Notes under the pieces: model-generated
The model's input: the letters and a program-made list of their open reading frames with translations, nothing else
Told to the model about the DNA's origin: nothing
Database searches by the model: none
Shown here: piece after piece, positions 33,103 to 41,833 of the stretch
Layout of the letters: every line of letters begins with the position of its first letter
How positions within the stretch are numbered: position 1 is the stretch's first letter
From: Flavisolibacter longurius
GTDB taxonomy: Bacteria; Bacteroidota; Bacteroidia; Chitinophagales; Chitinophagaceae
DNA: 64,000 bases
Direction: 5' to 3'
Assembly: GCA_014163555.1 (NCBI GenBank)
Contig: JACJGO010000015.1
Span: 1 to 64,000 of the forward strand
Made by a program: the position numbers and the translations under genes

Positions 33103-33666
33103 ATGAAACCAACGCCTGTGTGGTATGCTGTTTATACCAAACCCCGCTGGGAAAAGAAAGTCGCCCAATTGCTCACTAAGAAAGGGATACAGAATTATTG
33201 CCCGATTAATAAGGTTCTAAAACAGTGGCACGATCGCAAAAAATGGGTGGAAGAGCCGCTCTTTACATCATATGTATTTGTTTACCTAACGCCTGCAGAA
33301 CAAGCTGAAGTACGCAAAACAGCGGGTGTTCTCAATTTTGTTTACTGGCTGGGCAAACCGGCCGTTATCCGTAACAATGAGATTGAAGTCATTCAGAATT
33401 TTCTTTCGCACCACAAAGACGTAAAGCTGGAAAAAACCCGCATCAAAATTGAAGAAAACGTACAGATCATTTATGGTCCGCTCCTACATCAACAGGGCAA
33501 GGTGCTAGAAGTGCATCAAAAAACTGTAAAGGTCCTTCTGCCGGCACTTGGCTATGCCATGGTTGCGCTGGTAGACAAAAACCATGTTGATGTTCTGCCA
33601 CCGGTTGTCAACACAGAACCCAACAGTTATCGTCAACCGGAGTTGGCAACAGCTTATGTAAAATAA
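33103..33666 (+). CDS. UpxY/NusG-like transcription antiterminator with KOW domain
   Basis: This 187-aa protein has an NGN domain at about 5-110 (VWYAVYTKPRWEKKVAQLLTKKGIQNYCP; EEPLFTSYVFVYL; TAGVLNFVYWLGKPAVI) and a KOW-type C-terminus at about 125-170 (QIIYGPLLHQQGKVLEVH; TVKVLLPALGYAMVALVD). This is the standard length for specialised NusG paralogs of Bacteroidota. It is followed after 4 bp by a terminator-like hairpin and then 300 bp without genes, so no target operon is adjacent. The core NusG should be encoded elsewhere beside ribosomal protein genes. Confidence 0.9.
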   Translation: MKPTPVWYAVYTKPRWEKKVAQLLTKKGIQNYCPINKVLKQWHDRKKWVEEPLFTSYVFVYLTPAEQAEVRKTAGVLNFVYWLGKPAVIRNNEIEVIQNFLSHHKDVKLEKTRIKIEENVQIIYGPLLHQQGKVLEVHQKTVKVLLPALGYAMVALVDKNHVDVLPPVVNTEPNSYRQPELATAYVK

Positions 33667-33669
33667 ATA

Positions 33670-33691
33670 GGGCCACATGGAAATGCGGCCC
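33670..33691 (+). terminator. Terminator-like hairpin after the second NusG-like gene
   Basis: GGGCCACAT (33670-33678) pairs with ATGCGGCCC (33683-33691) around a GGAA tetraloop with a single A-C mismatch, followed by GTTTAAAAT. The U tract is short, so this could be a weak terminator or a hairpin on which the antiterminator acts. Confidence 0.55.
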
Positions 33692-33994
33692 GTTTAAAAT
33701 CCAATATCCTATGAAAAACCGGTTCAATAAAAGCAAACCTTGCGCCAATCCACCTTTATAGCTTAAAACCCCAGATAAATGAATGAATCTTAAGGAAGCA
33801 GGCTCTACCTTGAGCAATCCTTTCCTCACAATTTAAAAATTGGTTCTGCAGCAGATCCGTAACACGCAAGGTTATCTTTCAGTCCTGTTTATAATTGAAT
33901 TTGTGAAAGCGAATAGAACTAAAATCGAAACATCGCTGCTGTTTTGATAGCGATTCAGAGCCATGTTGACATATGAAGTTTTGAAAAGATCGCC
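33692..33994. other. 303-bp intergenic region between convergent genes
   Basis: It lies between the second NusG-like gene (+) and small-protein copy C (-). Only a 16-codon ORF (33711-33761) was seen and is not convincing. No RNA or repeat was recognised. Confidence 0.4.
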
Positions 33995-34195
33995 TTATGC
34001 CTTTGATTCGTCCAAAACTTCCTGCTTTAAAACGGTTGCATCAAATACATGTAAAGCTCTATCCAAAGTCTCCTGCTCTATTTCACTGCTTAGGGTTAAT
34101 GTATTGTAATTGACCTCAAAGTTCATCAGTTCCCTGCTTTCGATAAAGGCGGCCAATTGGGCAAGGGATTGGAATTGTAAGGTGGTTTTACACAT
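33995..34195 (-). CDS. Small protein of an unnamed 51-residue family, copy C
   Basis: Starting at 34195 gives 66 aa (MCKTTLQFQSLAQLAAFIESRE...); the open frame runs 31 codons further upstream, but those residues are not shared by the family. The 51-residue block runs LQF to DATVL and aligns without gaps to copies A and B, with FEVNYNTLTL against FQINTLKLTI of copy B and IEQETLDRALHVFDATVL against LSEEDIKIAYQQYRATKI. The last 15 residues are acidic/lysine-rich. It converges on the NusG-like pair from the right, while copies A and B lie on the left. Confidence 0.65.
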   Translation of the reverse strand: MCKTTLQFQSLAQLAAFIESRELMNFEVNYNTLTLSSEIEQETLDRALHVFDATVLKQEVLDESKA

Positions 34196-34296
34196 AGTGG
34201 TGCCGCATCGGCAAGAGTCGTACCCAAAATTGAAAAACAGGTTGCGTGCAAACAGTTTAACGATAGTTTTGGGAGGTGGAATTTTCAAACCCTACC

Positions 34297-35349
34297 CTAT
34301 TTTTTGGGAAAATTCACTTCACTAAGCCGTATGGTATGTTCAATTCGCTGGTTATCTTTTATATCATACACTTCCATTTTAATGGATGGATCTTTTTGTG
34401 CCCAATCAATGGTAAGCAGTCCAAAATGATTCTCCATTACCGGCCCTTCTATCCGGTTGGCGTTTGGAGTGGCAAAATGCCAGGTTGATGTAATACCGCT
34501 CGAAGTAACATCATATATGGGATACAAATCCGGGTGTTCCAGCTTCGAAATCTCACCATAATGCACATCACCGGTAATAAATACAACACCACCAGCTTTG
34601 GTCTTTTTAATCAGCTCCAACATCCGCTTTTGTTCATGCGGAAAATTCGCCCAGGCCTCATACCCGTTATACGAAATCCCAAACTGCGATCCGGAACCGA
34701 TGATGCGCACATCTGCCGGCTTTTGCAGTTCTGCTTCCAGCCATTGCCACTGCTCTTCTCCCAGTAATACAGAGTCTTCGATCTGGTGTGGGAAATAATC
34801 AAGCGGATAAAAAAATTCCGGGCGGCGACTGTATTCGCCACGGTACAACCGAAGCTGGCTGCGGAAGGTGCGGTTGTCCAAAAGGATGAGTTGAAGTTTC
34901 TTGCCGCCGCCTTCAAACATGTAAGATGTATAAATGCCAGGATGCTTACGCCGACTGCTTTCTTTTGGCTCATTAAAAAAGTCCAGGAAAATTTCCTTCG
35001 ACGCTTCTTTAAAGGGGTATTCTTTGCCGGCATCATTCCAGCCATAATCATGGTCATCCCAGGTTGCCACCAGTGGCACCGCTTTTTTCAGTCGCTGGAA
35101 CTCGGGTTTTGCTGCCAGCTTATCATATTTTGCCTGCAGTACTTTCATATCCCTTGTATCCCCGTAAATATTATCACCGAGGTAAACAAAGAGGTCTGGC
35201 CTGTGTTTTACCACAAGGTCAAGAATGGGTTGTGGTTCACTTTCATGGGCGCAGGAGCCAAAGGCAATTTTGGAAATCAGGGGACGGTTTTGCTGCGCAG
35301 ATAGCTGGTGAAAAAAGAACACTAATACAATGCAGGCTAACTTTTTCAT
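34297..35349 (-). CDS. PhoD-like alkaline phosphatase/phosphodiesterase, secreted
   Basis: This 350-aa protein has a signal peptide (MKKLACIVLVFFFHQLSAQQ) and the metallophosphoesterase core of the PhoD family: KIAFGSCAHESE, FVYLGDNIYGDTRD, VATWDDHDYGWNDAGKEYP, LILLDNRTFRS, GSGSQFGISY and FITGDVHYGEISKLEH. PhoD enzymes hydrolyse phosphomono- and diesters with Fe/Ca centres in the periplasm or outside the cell. The length is typical for the short Bacteroidota PhoD-like proteins. It stands alone between copy C of the small family and the TonB receptor; no Pho-box-like element was identified. Confidence 0.92.
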   Translation of the reverse strand: MKKLACIVLVFFFHQLSAQQNRPLISKIAFGSCAHESEPQPILDLVVKHRPDLFVYLGDNIYGDTRDMKVLQAKYDKLAAKPEFQRLKKAVPLVATWDDHDYGWNDAGKEYPFKEASKEIFLDFFNEPKESSRRKHPGIYTSYMFEGGGKKLQLILLDNRTFRSQLRLYRGEYSRRPEFFYPLDYFPHQIEDSVLLGEEQWQWLEAELQKPADVRIIGSGSQFGISYNGYEAWANFPHEQKRMLELIKKTKAGGVVFITGDVHYGEISKLEHPDLYPIYDVTSSGITSTWHFATPNANRIEGPVMENHFGLLTIDWAQKDPSIKMEVYDIKDNQRIEHTIRLSEVNFPKK

Positions 35350-35645
35350 GGCAAAGATTTGATCAAATCTACTGATGTGATTCGATGTATTGCGGGGAGA
35401 TTGCCTATATGCTTTTTATCCTGAAGAATGTTGAGAAATGACGCTTGTATCTGCAAAACAGGATAATTTACTATTTATACAGTGAAACTTTATTCTGATA
35501 ATCACAAATAAAAAGAGCCCCTTGGAAAAGGGGCTCTGTCTTGAAAAGATCAACAAAGCAATTCTGTTCTTTTTTGATAGAATCTGTAACACTTACTATA
35601 CCTAAAATTTTTCTTTCTTTTCTTGGCAATACAGGCTAACAAAAC
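35350..35645. other. 296-bp intergenic region holding a strong terminator
   Basis: No gene is seen. The region contains the intrinsic terminator at 35507-35537 for the TonB-dependent receptor gene and should contain the promoter of the PhoD-like gene, which starts at 35349. Confidence 0.5.
35507..35537 (-). terminator. Intrinsic terminator after the TonB-dependent receptor gene
   Basis: A perfect 10-bp stem, AGAGCCCCTT (35514-35523) with AAGGGGCTCT (35528-35537) and a GGAA loop, is followed on the minus strand by TTTTATTT. It lies about 110 bp after the receptor stop codon. Confidence 0.85.
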
Positions 35646-38126
35646 CTACTGTTGTCCACCTACACGGTTTTGTTCTTCCTGCGATGAGCCGGTGCGGCGG
35701 CGTTGTTGCGGAGCAGCATTCTGCCCTTTGCTGAAACGATATGTGAATGTCAGCGCCACGCGGCGGTTATCCCATTTGTTCACCACATACGCATCGATAT
35801 TGCCTAATTGAATGTCAACAACGGCCTTCTGAATATAGAATGGATCGTACACATTCAGCTTCAGGCTGGCCTTGTTGTTAAGCAGCTGTTTTCCAAAGCC
35901 AAAGGAAACCACCCCCATAGGCCGCAGCAGGAACATGCCGGTTTCCTGGGCAGTGCTTCGGTAAAAGCCGCTGATCTCCGCCGACCAGGTTTTGGCAAAG
36001 CGGAACTGCTGACTGCCATTGATCATGAACGTGGTCATGGTCACATCTAGGTCCGTATTGTTTACGATGCCTTTGTAATGGTTGTAGTTTACGTTGGAGA
36101 AAAGGCTGCTTGTCCACCACTTGGTAATGGGAGCGTTGTAACTCAATGAAAGCCCGATCACTTTGCGACTGGCCACGTTCTCCTTTGTCTGGAAGGTTAC
36201 CTTGGTTTCGTCGTTTTGCTTTAGGATGTCGTTCAGGATATCGGTGGTGGACGTGTAATTCAGGGTGGTAGTCAGGGCATTTTTAAAATTATGCGACAGC
36301 TCGATGTTATGCGTAAACTGCGGCGTCAGCATCGGGTTACCCTGCCGGAATGTGTACTGGTCCAGGAAATACTGGAACGGGTTCATGTCCTGGTAATTGG
36401 GCCGCTCAATTCTACGACCGTAAGAAAGGACAAAGTTATTTTTATCATTGGCCGTAAAGCTCACATAAGCCGTTGGAAAAAGCTGGGTGTAATTGCGCCG
36501 GAAGGCACTGTCCTTTTGCACGGCATTGCCCAATTGATTGCCTTCAGCGATGGTGTTCTCCACCCGAAGGCCTGTTTGGAAACCCCAGTTTTTTATCTGC
36601 CGGCTGAAGTTAATGTAAGCGGCGTTGATGTTTTCTTTGTACAGGAAATGATTGCTGCGGGTATTGTCAACCTCCCAGGCATTTTTGGGTTTGCTGTAGC
36701 GGATATATTGGGCGTCGTTGTCGGTGGTCACATAACTGCTTTTTACACCGGCCTCAAATTTTGCATCCCCTTTCAGCGCCTTTGTATAATCCAATTTTCC
36801 GCTGTAGATGCTGATGTCGGAGGGCAGGTTTCCACGCAGTAGGAAGGGGTCGGAAAGCAGCGCACCAGCCGGATCGTAGTTGTAGTTGTCGGAAGTTTGT
36901 TTGCTGCCGGTAGTATAGCGCAGGTAATCCGCGTCGGCGGTGAGTTCATGCCCGCTACCGGGAAGCACCCGCCTGAAATTGATGTTGCTGCCAAAATGAT
37001 TCCAGTTGTCGCGGTTTTCGGTAAAAACAGTATTGAACGAATCCAGCGCACCGGCGCCGTTTCGGATATCGGCACGGCCGCGGTTCTGCCATACCCGGGG
37101 GCTGGCAATACCGGTCACCAAAACGCCAATCGTTGTTTTGGCATTCACGCTGTAATCCATTCCAACGCGGCCATTGTAGTTATGGCTCGTATTGCGCTGG
37201 TCGGCTTTCTGGTCAAACACTGAAGTAACAGCGCCATTTTTACGGAAAGTGCGCAACAAGGTTTGGTCATTGAACCCCGACCAATACGAATAACTCAGGT
37301 TGGTGAAAAGGTTGACTTTTCCCGTACGGTAATTAAACTGGAAACTGTTGGGCGATTTATGGTAACGGCCTTGAACAAACGAAAGATTAATGCTGCCATT
37401 AAAGCCTTTCATCATGCTTTTTTTGGTGCGCAGGTTGATGATGCCGGAATTGCCCGACGCATCGAATTTTGCAGACGGCTGGGTCATGATTTCGATTTGA
37501 TCGAGCTGGCTGGCCGGCATGTTGCGCAAAAGGTTGGCAAGATCCTGCCCGCTGAGGTAAGTTTGTTTGCCATCCATCAGCACAATGATGCCCTGTTTTC
37601 CTTTGAGGCTGATATTGCCATCGCGGTCAACGGAAATGCCGGGAGATTTTTCCAGCACTTCTAGGGCCGATGAACCGGCATTGGTGGGCGCCGCATCCAC
37701 GTTTACCACCATTTTATCGATCTTGTTTTCCACCAGCGGTTTGCGGGCCTGCACCACAACCGCCGACATATTGCCTGCGGCAGCCGTCAGGATAATGGCC
37801 GGAAGAGACAGCTTTTGTCCATCGGCCAGTGAGAAAGAGTTGCTGAAGGTTTTTGCAAAACCGACATTGGTAACCGACAGCAGGTAGCTGCCTTCCTTTA
37901 TGTTTACAAAATCAAAAGCACCCGAAACTTCGGACAGTGCCACTTTTACCAGGGAAGAATCGGCCAATTTCAGCAGCGAAACCGTAGCCGATGACAAGCC
38001 CTTCCCGGCTTCATCTTTCACAACACCATGCAGGTTCCCTCCCTCCTGGGCATGGGCTGAAATAAAGGCGCAAAACAGTAAAACGAACAGAACAAAATAA
38101 GATCGCATAAAACGGGTTTTTCTCAC
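35646..38126 (-). CDS. TonB-dependent receptor, outer-membrane beta-barrel family (non-SusC)
   Basis: This 826-aa protein begins with a signal peptide (YFVLFVLLFCAFISAHAQ); an ATG at 38108 (MRSYFV) is an equally good start. It has a carboxypeptidase-like regulatory domain (LHGVVKDEAGKGLSSATVSLL), a plug domain (SALEVLEKSPGISVDRDGNISLKGKQG; QIEIMTQPSAKFDASGNSGIINLRTKK) and a barrel with the family phrase YGRRIERPNYQDMNPFQYF. This is the OMP_b-brl_3 type used for many substrates. No SusD partner is adjacent. The C-terminal 20 residues are Gln/Arg-rich after the last barrel strand, unusual for proteins whose final residue is normally aromatic. Confidence 0.92.
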   Translation of the reverse strand: MRKTRFMRSYFVLFVLLFCAFISAHAQEGGNLHGVVKDEAGKGLSSATVSLLKLADSSLVKVALSEVSGAFDFVNIKEGSYLLSVTNVGFAKTFSNSFSLADGQKLSLPAIILTAAAGNMSAVVVQARKPLVENKIDKMVVNVDAAPTNAGSSALEVLEKSPGISVDRDGNISLKGKQGIIVLMDGKQTYLSGQDLANLLRNMPASQLDQIEIMTQPSAKFDASGNSGIINLRTKKSMMKGFNGSINLSFVQGRYHKSPNSFQFNYRTGKVNLFTNLSYSYWSGFNDQTLLRTFRKNGAVTSVFDQKADQRNTSHNYNGRVGMDYSVNAKTTIGVLVTGIASPRVWQNRGRADIRNGAGALDSFNTVFTENRDNWNHFGSNINFRRVLPGSGHELTADADYLRYTTGSKQTSDNYNYDPAGALLSDPFLLRGNLPSDISIYSGKLDYTKALKGDAKFEAGVKSSYVTTDNDAQYIRYSKPKNAWEVDNTRSNHFLYKENINAAYINFSRQIKNWGFQTGLRVENTIAEGNQLGNAVQKDSAFRRNYTQLFPTAYVSFTANDKNNFVLSYGRRIERPNYQDMNPFQYFLDQYTFRQGNPMLTPQFTHNIELSHNFKNALTTTLNYTSTTDILNDILKQNDETKVTFQTKENVASRKVIGLSLSYNAPITKWWTSSLFSNVNYNHYKGIVNNTDLDVTMTTFMINGSQQFRFAKTWSAEISGFYRSTAQETGMFLLRPMGVVSFGFGKQLLNNKASLKLNVYDPFYIQKAVVDIQLGNIDAYVVNKWDNRRVALTFTYRFSKGQNAAPQQRRRTGSSQEEQNRVGGQQ

Positions 38127-38236
38127 GTGCTGGCAAAGTTGCCCGATTGCACAGAGCCTAACCCGTTAAATGTGATGAGCGTTTCAATAGCGTTGTGAAG
38201 GGGTACGGAGAACGAATAGCAACTACAGCGAACGGT

Positions 38237-39580
38237 TTATTGCAGGTACCGTTTTGCCCATTGCAAAAAGGTTGGCCAATTAGGCCCGGTAGTGTGCCCG
38301 CCGGCATGCTGACGAAACGCAATTTCACCGCTTACCAAAGCCGTTTCCATCGGTGGAAATTCAGTTGTACCCAGACCTTTTTTACCGAGCAATTCATACA
38401 CCGGAGCGGCATGCACACCCCCCAGGAACATGCCCCTAGCATCGATCCACTGGCCTTCCACTTTGGGGGAACCGGAACTGATAAACACGGGCCTTGGTGC
38501 ACAAAGCGCAATCAACTGGTGGGCATCTACCGGCAGGTCGCTTGGCGTTAAGGGACCCGCATATTTAATAAAATTGGGAGCAAACCAATGGTACTCTCCC
38601 GAAGAGGCAAGATTCTCCACCTGCTCGCCAAAGGTGCGGCGCAGGATCTTGGCGCCGCCGGCCCCCGAAGAGCCGATAAAACCAATCTTAATACGGGGCT
38701 CAAACGCCATGGTCACCAGGGCCGCTTTGCCGTACCGCGACAGGCCTTCAATTCCTACCCGTTTTGCATCCACGCTTTTATCCGTTTCCAGGTAATCAAT
38801 AACACGGCTGGCGCCCCAGGCCCAGGCACGCAGGGTACCCCAATCTTCAGGCTTGCGGCGCTGGCCTTTGTTGACCAGGCCAATAATACCGGAAGTCAGT
38901 CCTGCACCGTTATCAGCCTGGTAGCTGGTAGGCACCAGCACGGCAAAGCCCCAACCCTGTTCCAGCACCTGTTCCTGCCAGCTTTTTTCAACCGGTGTAC
39001 CCGGTGGCGGCGCCGGAAACCGGAAGCCGGGGGGAAAAACAAAACCAAAATGCAGCAGCATTGGCACGGCCTTTTGCGCATTTTTTGGAACGGTAACAGA
39101 AAGCTGAATGGCAACGTTGATGGCCGGGTAAGATGAATTGTCAACGTGTCCCAACAGTCGCCTTGTAACGGCCGGCACAGTTCCATAGCTTGTGTCGGTG
39201 GTACCAACAATCTTCCAGGCTACGTTGGGAGTATTTGCCGGCACCCTGCCATACACTTCCCGCTCAAAGGCTTCTACTGTTTCGGGGCGCCGTTGCTGCC
39301 ACCAGATGGCGGCGTTGGTTACTTTTTTGCCGTTGTTCAAAACTAATGGGTCTGGAAGGGATGTATAGGTCGTGGCTTTAGATTCGTCGGTATTGGCCGC
39401 ATAGGGATCGGCCGGGTTGCCTGAAGGGCCGCGCCGGGTGGAATCGATCCCCAATTGCACCAGCATAGCGTGGTAATCGGCCATGGTAAGGCGGTTAAGG
39501 CTATCACGTAGCGCCTGCGAAAACTGTGCATTCGTTTGCAGGCAGGTTACTACGCTAAGCAAGAAAATGAATGGTTTCAT
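38237..39580 (-). CDS. CE15-like glucuronoyl (methyl) esterase, secreted
   Basis: This 447-aa protein has a signal peptide (MKPFIFLLSVVTCLQTNAQ) and an alpha/beta-hydrolase core. The CE15 motif G-x-S-R-x-G-K appears as EGLSRYGKAALV with the nucleophile Ser; FIGSSGAGGAKILRR and CAPRPVFISSGSPKVEGQW follow as in family members, and a late His is seen in AGGHTTGPNW. CE15 enzymes cleave ester bonds between lignin alcohols and (4-O-methyl)glucuronate side chains of xylan. It lies downstream of the SusD gene at 39840 past a terminator and completes the glucuronoxylan theme with GH67 and uxuA. Its own promoter is probably in the 259-bp gap. Confidence 0.88.
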   Translation of the reverse strand: MKPFIFLLSVVTCLQTNAQFSQALRDSLNRLTMADYHAMLVQLGIDSTRRGPSGNPADPYAANTDESKATTYTSLPDPLVLNNGKKVTNAAIWWQQRRPETVEAFEREVYGRVPANTPNVAWKIVGTTDTSYGTVPAVTRRLLGHVDNSSYPAINVAIQLSVTVPKNAQKAVPMLLHFGFVFPPGFRFPAPPPGTPVEKSWQEQVLEQGWGFAVLVPTSYQADNGAGLTSGIIGLVNKGQRRKPEDWGTLRAWAWGASRVIDYLETDKSVDAKRVGIEGLSRYGKAALVTMAFEPRIKIGFIGSSGAGGAKILRRTFGEQVENLASSGEYHWFAPNFIKYAGPLTPSDLPVDAHQLIALCAPRPVFISSGSPKVEGQWIDARGMFLGGVHAAPVYELLGKKGLGTTEFPPMETALVSGEIAFRQHAGGHTTGPNWPTFLQWAKRYLQ

Positions 39581-39753
39581 ACAGAATCGTTTTTGTTACT
39601 GTGTTACCGGCTCCTGATTTCCAGACTTAAGGGCTTGCTGATTGCCCAATTGTGCGGAAGAGTAACCGCTTCTTAGTCTCAGTCATTAAAGCAAACCAAA
39701 CCCAGAAAACAGGCCCGAAAGGCCGCAGCCTTTTTCATCCAGATTGTTTCAGT

Positions 39754-39786
39754 AAAAAAACAGGAGAGAGTGTGACCTCTCTCCTG
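39754..39786 (-). terminator. Intrinsic terminator after the xylan-locus SusD gene
   Basis: CAGGAGAGAG (39761-39770) pairs perfectly with CTCTCTCCTG (39777-39786) around a 6-nt loop, followed on the minus strand by seven T. It is about 54 bp beyond the SusD stop codon. Confidence 0.85.
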
Positions 39787-39839
39787 TGTTCTGCTTTGTG
39801 AGACAATAAAAATATACGAAAGAATCGGGCTTTCCCTGC

Positions 39840-41822
39840 CTATTGGTAGTTGGGGTTTTGATAGGCTTCTTTTTCATCTGCCGTCATATCCATCGCATCA
39901 ATCTGTCCCCGCGGAATAGGCCGCAGGTAATGAAAAGGCTGAATGGTACGTGTAAAGGTTTGCGGCGTGTGATCGCCATAGTTTGAGCTGGCAATTTCGT
40001 AGGTGCCGGCCAGTTCGTTCCACTTTTGGGTACGAATCAGGTCGAACCAGCGGTAACCTTCGCCAAAATATTCCCGTGAACGTTCGGCAAGGATATAGTT
40101 AATGTCGATCGTGGCAGGAGTAGCAGCCATCATCGCGGCGCTGTTGTCGGCTATAAAAGGAGCGTTGGCCTTGTTCGAAAAACGCCATTTACCAGCCCTG
40201 GCACGTATTACGTTGATCAGGTCGCGGGCCGATTTACCGGCAACGGTTGTGGCCCCTTTGACGGCCGCTTCGGCTGCAACAAAATAGAACTCTGAGAACT
40301 TGGCAATCTTGAACGGACGGGTGCTGGTGGCATTGGGCGAACCCAGGCCATTGCCATTGTCGGTGCGGTAAACGCCCAACTTCCAAAGGCCAGGGAAAAC
40401 AACCCGGCTGATGCCGCGGGGATTGATCACGAAATCAGACCGACCGGGCAATTGACCGGCTCCAATTGCGTTGTAAGCCTTACCCGGGAAGTTTGCACCC
40501 GGCGGGTAAACGATATTGGCTGTTTGTGATTCATCATCCAGGAATGACAGGATTGCATCACCGGGTCTAACCGGCAGGTCATTCGCATTATACAAAACTG
40601 GGTTTGTCGTTCCGCCTTTGGGCCAGTTACCCCTGTACACTGTCACGAACGTTCCATCGTAACGGGAATCCAGTGTTTTATCGGCAAACGTATTGGTGAA
40701 TACGCCAATCACAGGTGCCATACGTGTATACGGACGTCCCAGGTGCTGGGCGGCTTCCCGCTGAACCGAAGACACAGCCGGTCCGGATCCGTCAGGGTTT
40801 GACGCACTCCGGATAACCGTGTAATTCCAGGTCACCATCCATACGGCACCATTTCTGCCATTTCCTGATTCGCTATCAAACCCTGTATTGATAGGGGCAC
40901 CGTTATACAGCTCGTTTTCCTGTGTATGATCGGCCCACAGCATCATTTCCTTGTTGCGATCATTGCCGCCAACGTGCAGGTCATAAAACGTATTCTCCAA
41001 ACCATATGGTCCGGGATTGTCTATACCCTCAACAGCCATATCATAAGCTTTCTGGAAATAGGCCTGCGCATTCTGCCCACCCGGATCGGTCCGTGGCGTT
41101 TCCGGGTAGGTAGGAATGTTATTGGGATTTTGCAACCACCAGGCATAGGTCAAATAGGCTTTTGACAGGTAAAGACGGGCCAGGGTTTTGGTGGCGCCAC
41201 CTACTACCCGCGGATTAGTGGGCAGGTCATTAATAGCTGCCAGCAGGTCCGGAAAAATTGCTTTTGAATAGACCTCCGGTACCGTATTGCGTACCGAACC
41301 GCGGAAAGCGGCCGTATTGAATTTAAGTTCGCCGGAGCCCAAATCCAGGGGCACCCCACCGAAGGTTTGTACCAACTGGAAATAATAGAAGGCACGGAAG
41401 AAACGAGCCTCCGCTACCAGCGAGGCAGGTATAGTGCCCACAGCAGATGCATTCTCGATGATTCCATTGGCCGTGTTGATGGTTTGGAAAGAGATATTCC
41501 AGATGGCATCTGACCGGCTGCTGGTTGAATTCAGGTTGGAAACGTTGGTGTAATCCATATCCCTGAAGTTTCCATCAGCGCTCTGGCCCCAGGTATATTC
41601 ATCGGTACCTGTTTCGAGGGTGTTGTAGTAATAAGGTTGCCCGTAAAGGAAACGTAAGTTGGCGTACAAGGCGGTAATGCCACCTTGCACCCCTCTTTCC
41701 GTTTTAAAGAACTCAGGCGTATAGATACTGCGCGGCTCTTCCTCCAGGATTTTTTTACACCCGGTAGACACCAACAACAAAAGTGATGCTGCGATGAAAG
41801 ATTTTATTGGTATATATCTCAT
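39840..41822 (-). CDS. SusD/RagB-family outer-membrane lipoprotein (xylan locus)
   Basis: This 660-aa protein has a lipoprotein signal (LLLVSTGC, then KKILEEEPRSIYTPEFF). SusD features include ERGVQGGITALYANLRF, VAEARFFRAFYYFQLVQTFGGVPLDLG, AEAAVKGATTVAGKSARDLINVIRARAG and the C-terminal ILAERSREYFGEGYRWFDLIRTQ. It is about 150 residues longer than the two SusD proteins of the first PUL, with extra loops around residues 270-500. It starts 11 bp after the SusC stop. Substrate is inferred to be glucuronoxylan oligosaccharides from the neighbouring CE15 and GH67 genes. Confidence 0.95.
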   Translation of the reverse strand: MRYIPIKSFIAASLLLLVSTGCKKILEEEPRSIYTPEFFKTERGVQGGITALYANLRFLYGQPYYYNTLETGTDEYTWGQSADGNFRDMDYTNVSNLNSTSSRSDAIWNISFQTINTANGIIENASAVGTIPASLVAEARFFRAFYYFQLVQTFGGVPLDLGSGELKFNTAAFRGSVRNTVPEVYSKAIFPDLLAAINDLPTNPRVVGGATKTLARLYLSKAYLTYAWWLQNPNNIPTYPETPRTDPGGQNAQAYFQKAYDMAVEGIDNPGPYGLENTFYDLHVGGNDRNKEMMLWADHTQENELYNGAPINTGFDSESGNGRNGAVWMVTWNYTVIRSASNPDGSGPAVSSVQREAAQHLGRPYTRMAPVIGVFTNTFADKTLDSRYDGTFVTVYRGNWPKGGTTNPVLYNANDLPVRPGDAILSFLDDESQTANIVYPPGANFPGKAYNAIGAGQLPGRSDFVINPRGISRVVFPGLWKLGVYRTDNGNGLGSPNATSTRPFKIAKFSEFYFVAAEAAVKGATTVAGKSARDLINVIRARAGKWRFSNKANAPFIADNSAAMMAATPATIDINYILAERSREYFGEGYRWFDLIRTQKWNELAGTYEIASSNYGDHTPQTFTRTIQPFHYLRPIPRGQIDAMDMTADEKEAYQNPNYQ

Positions 41823-41833
41823 GATCTACTTTT

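Noticed and set aside
33711-33761. 16-codon ORF after the second NusG-like gene
   Set aside because: Too short to support, without relatives in the window; could be a chance frame.
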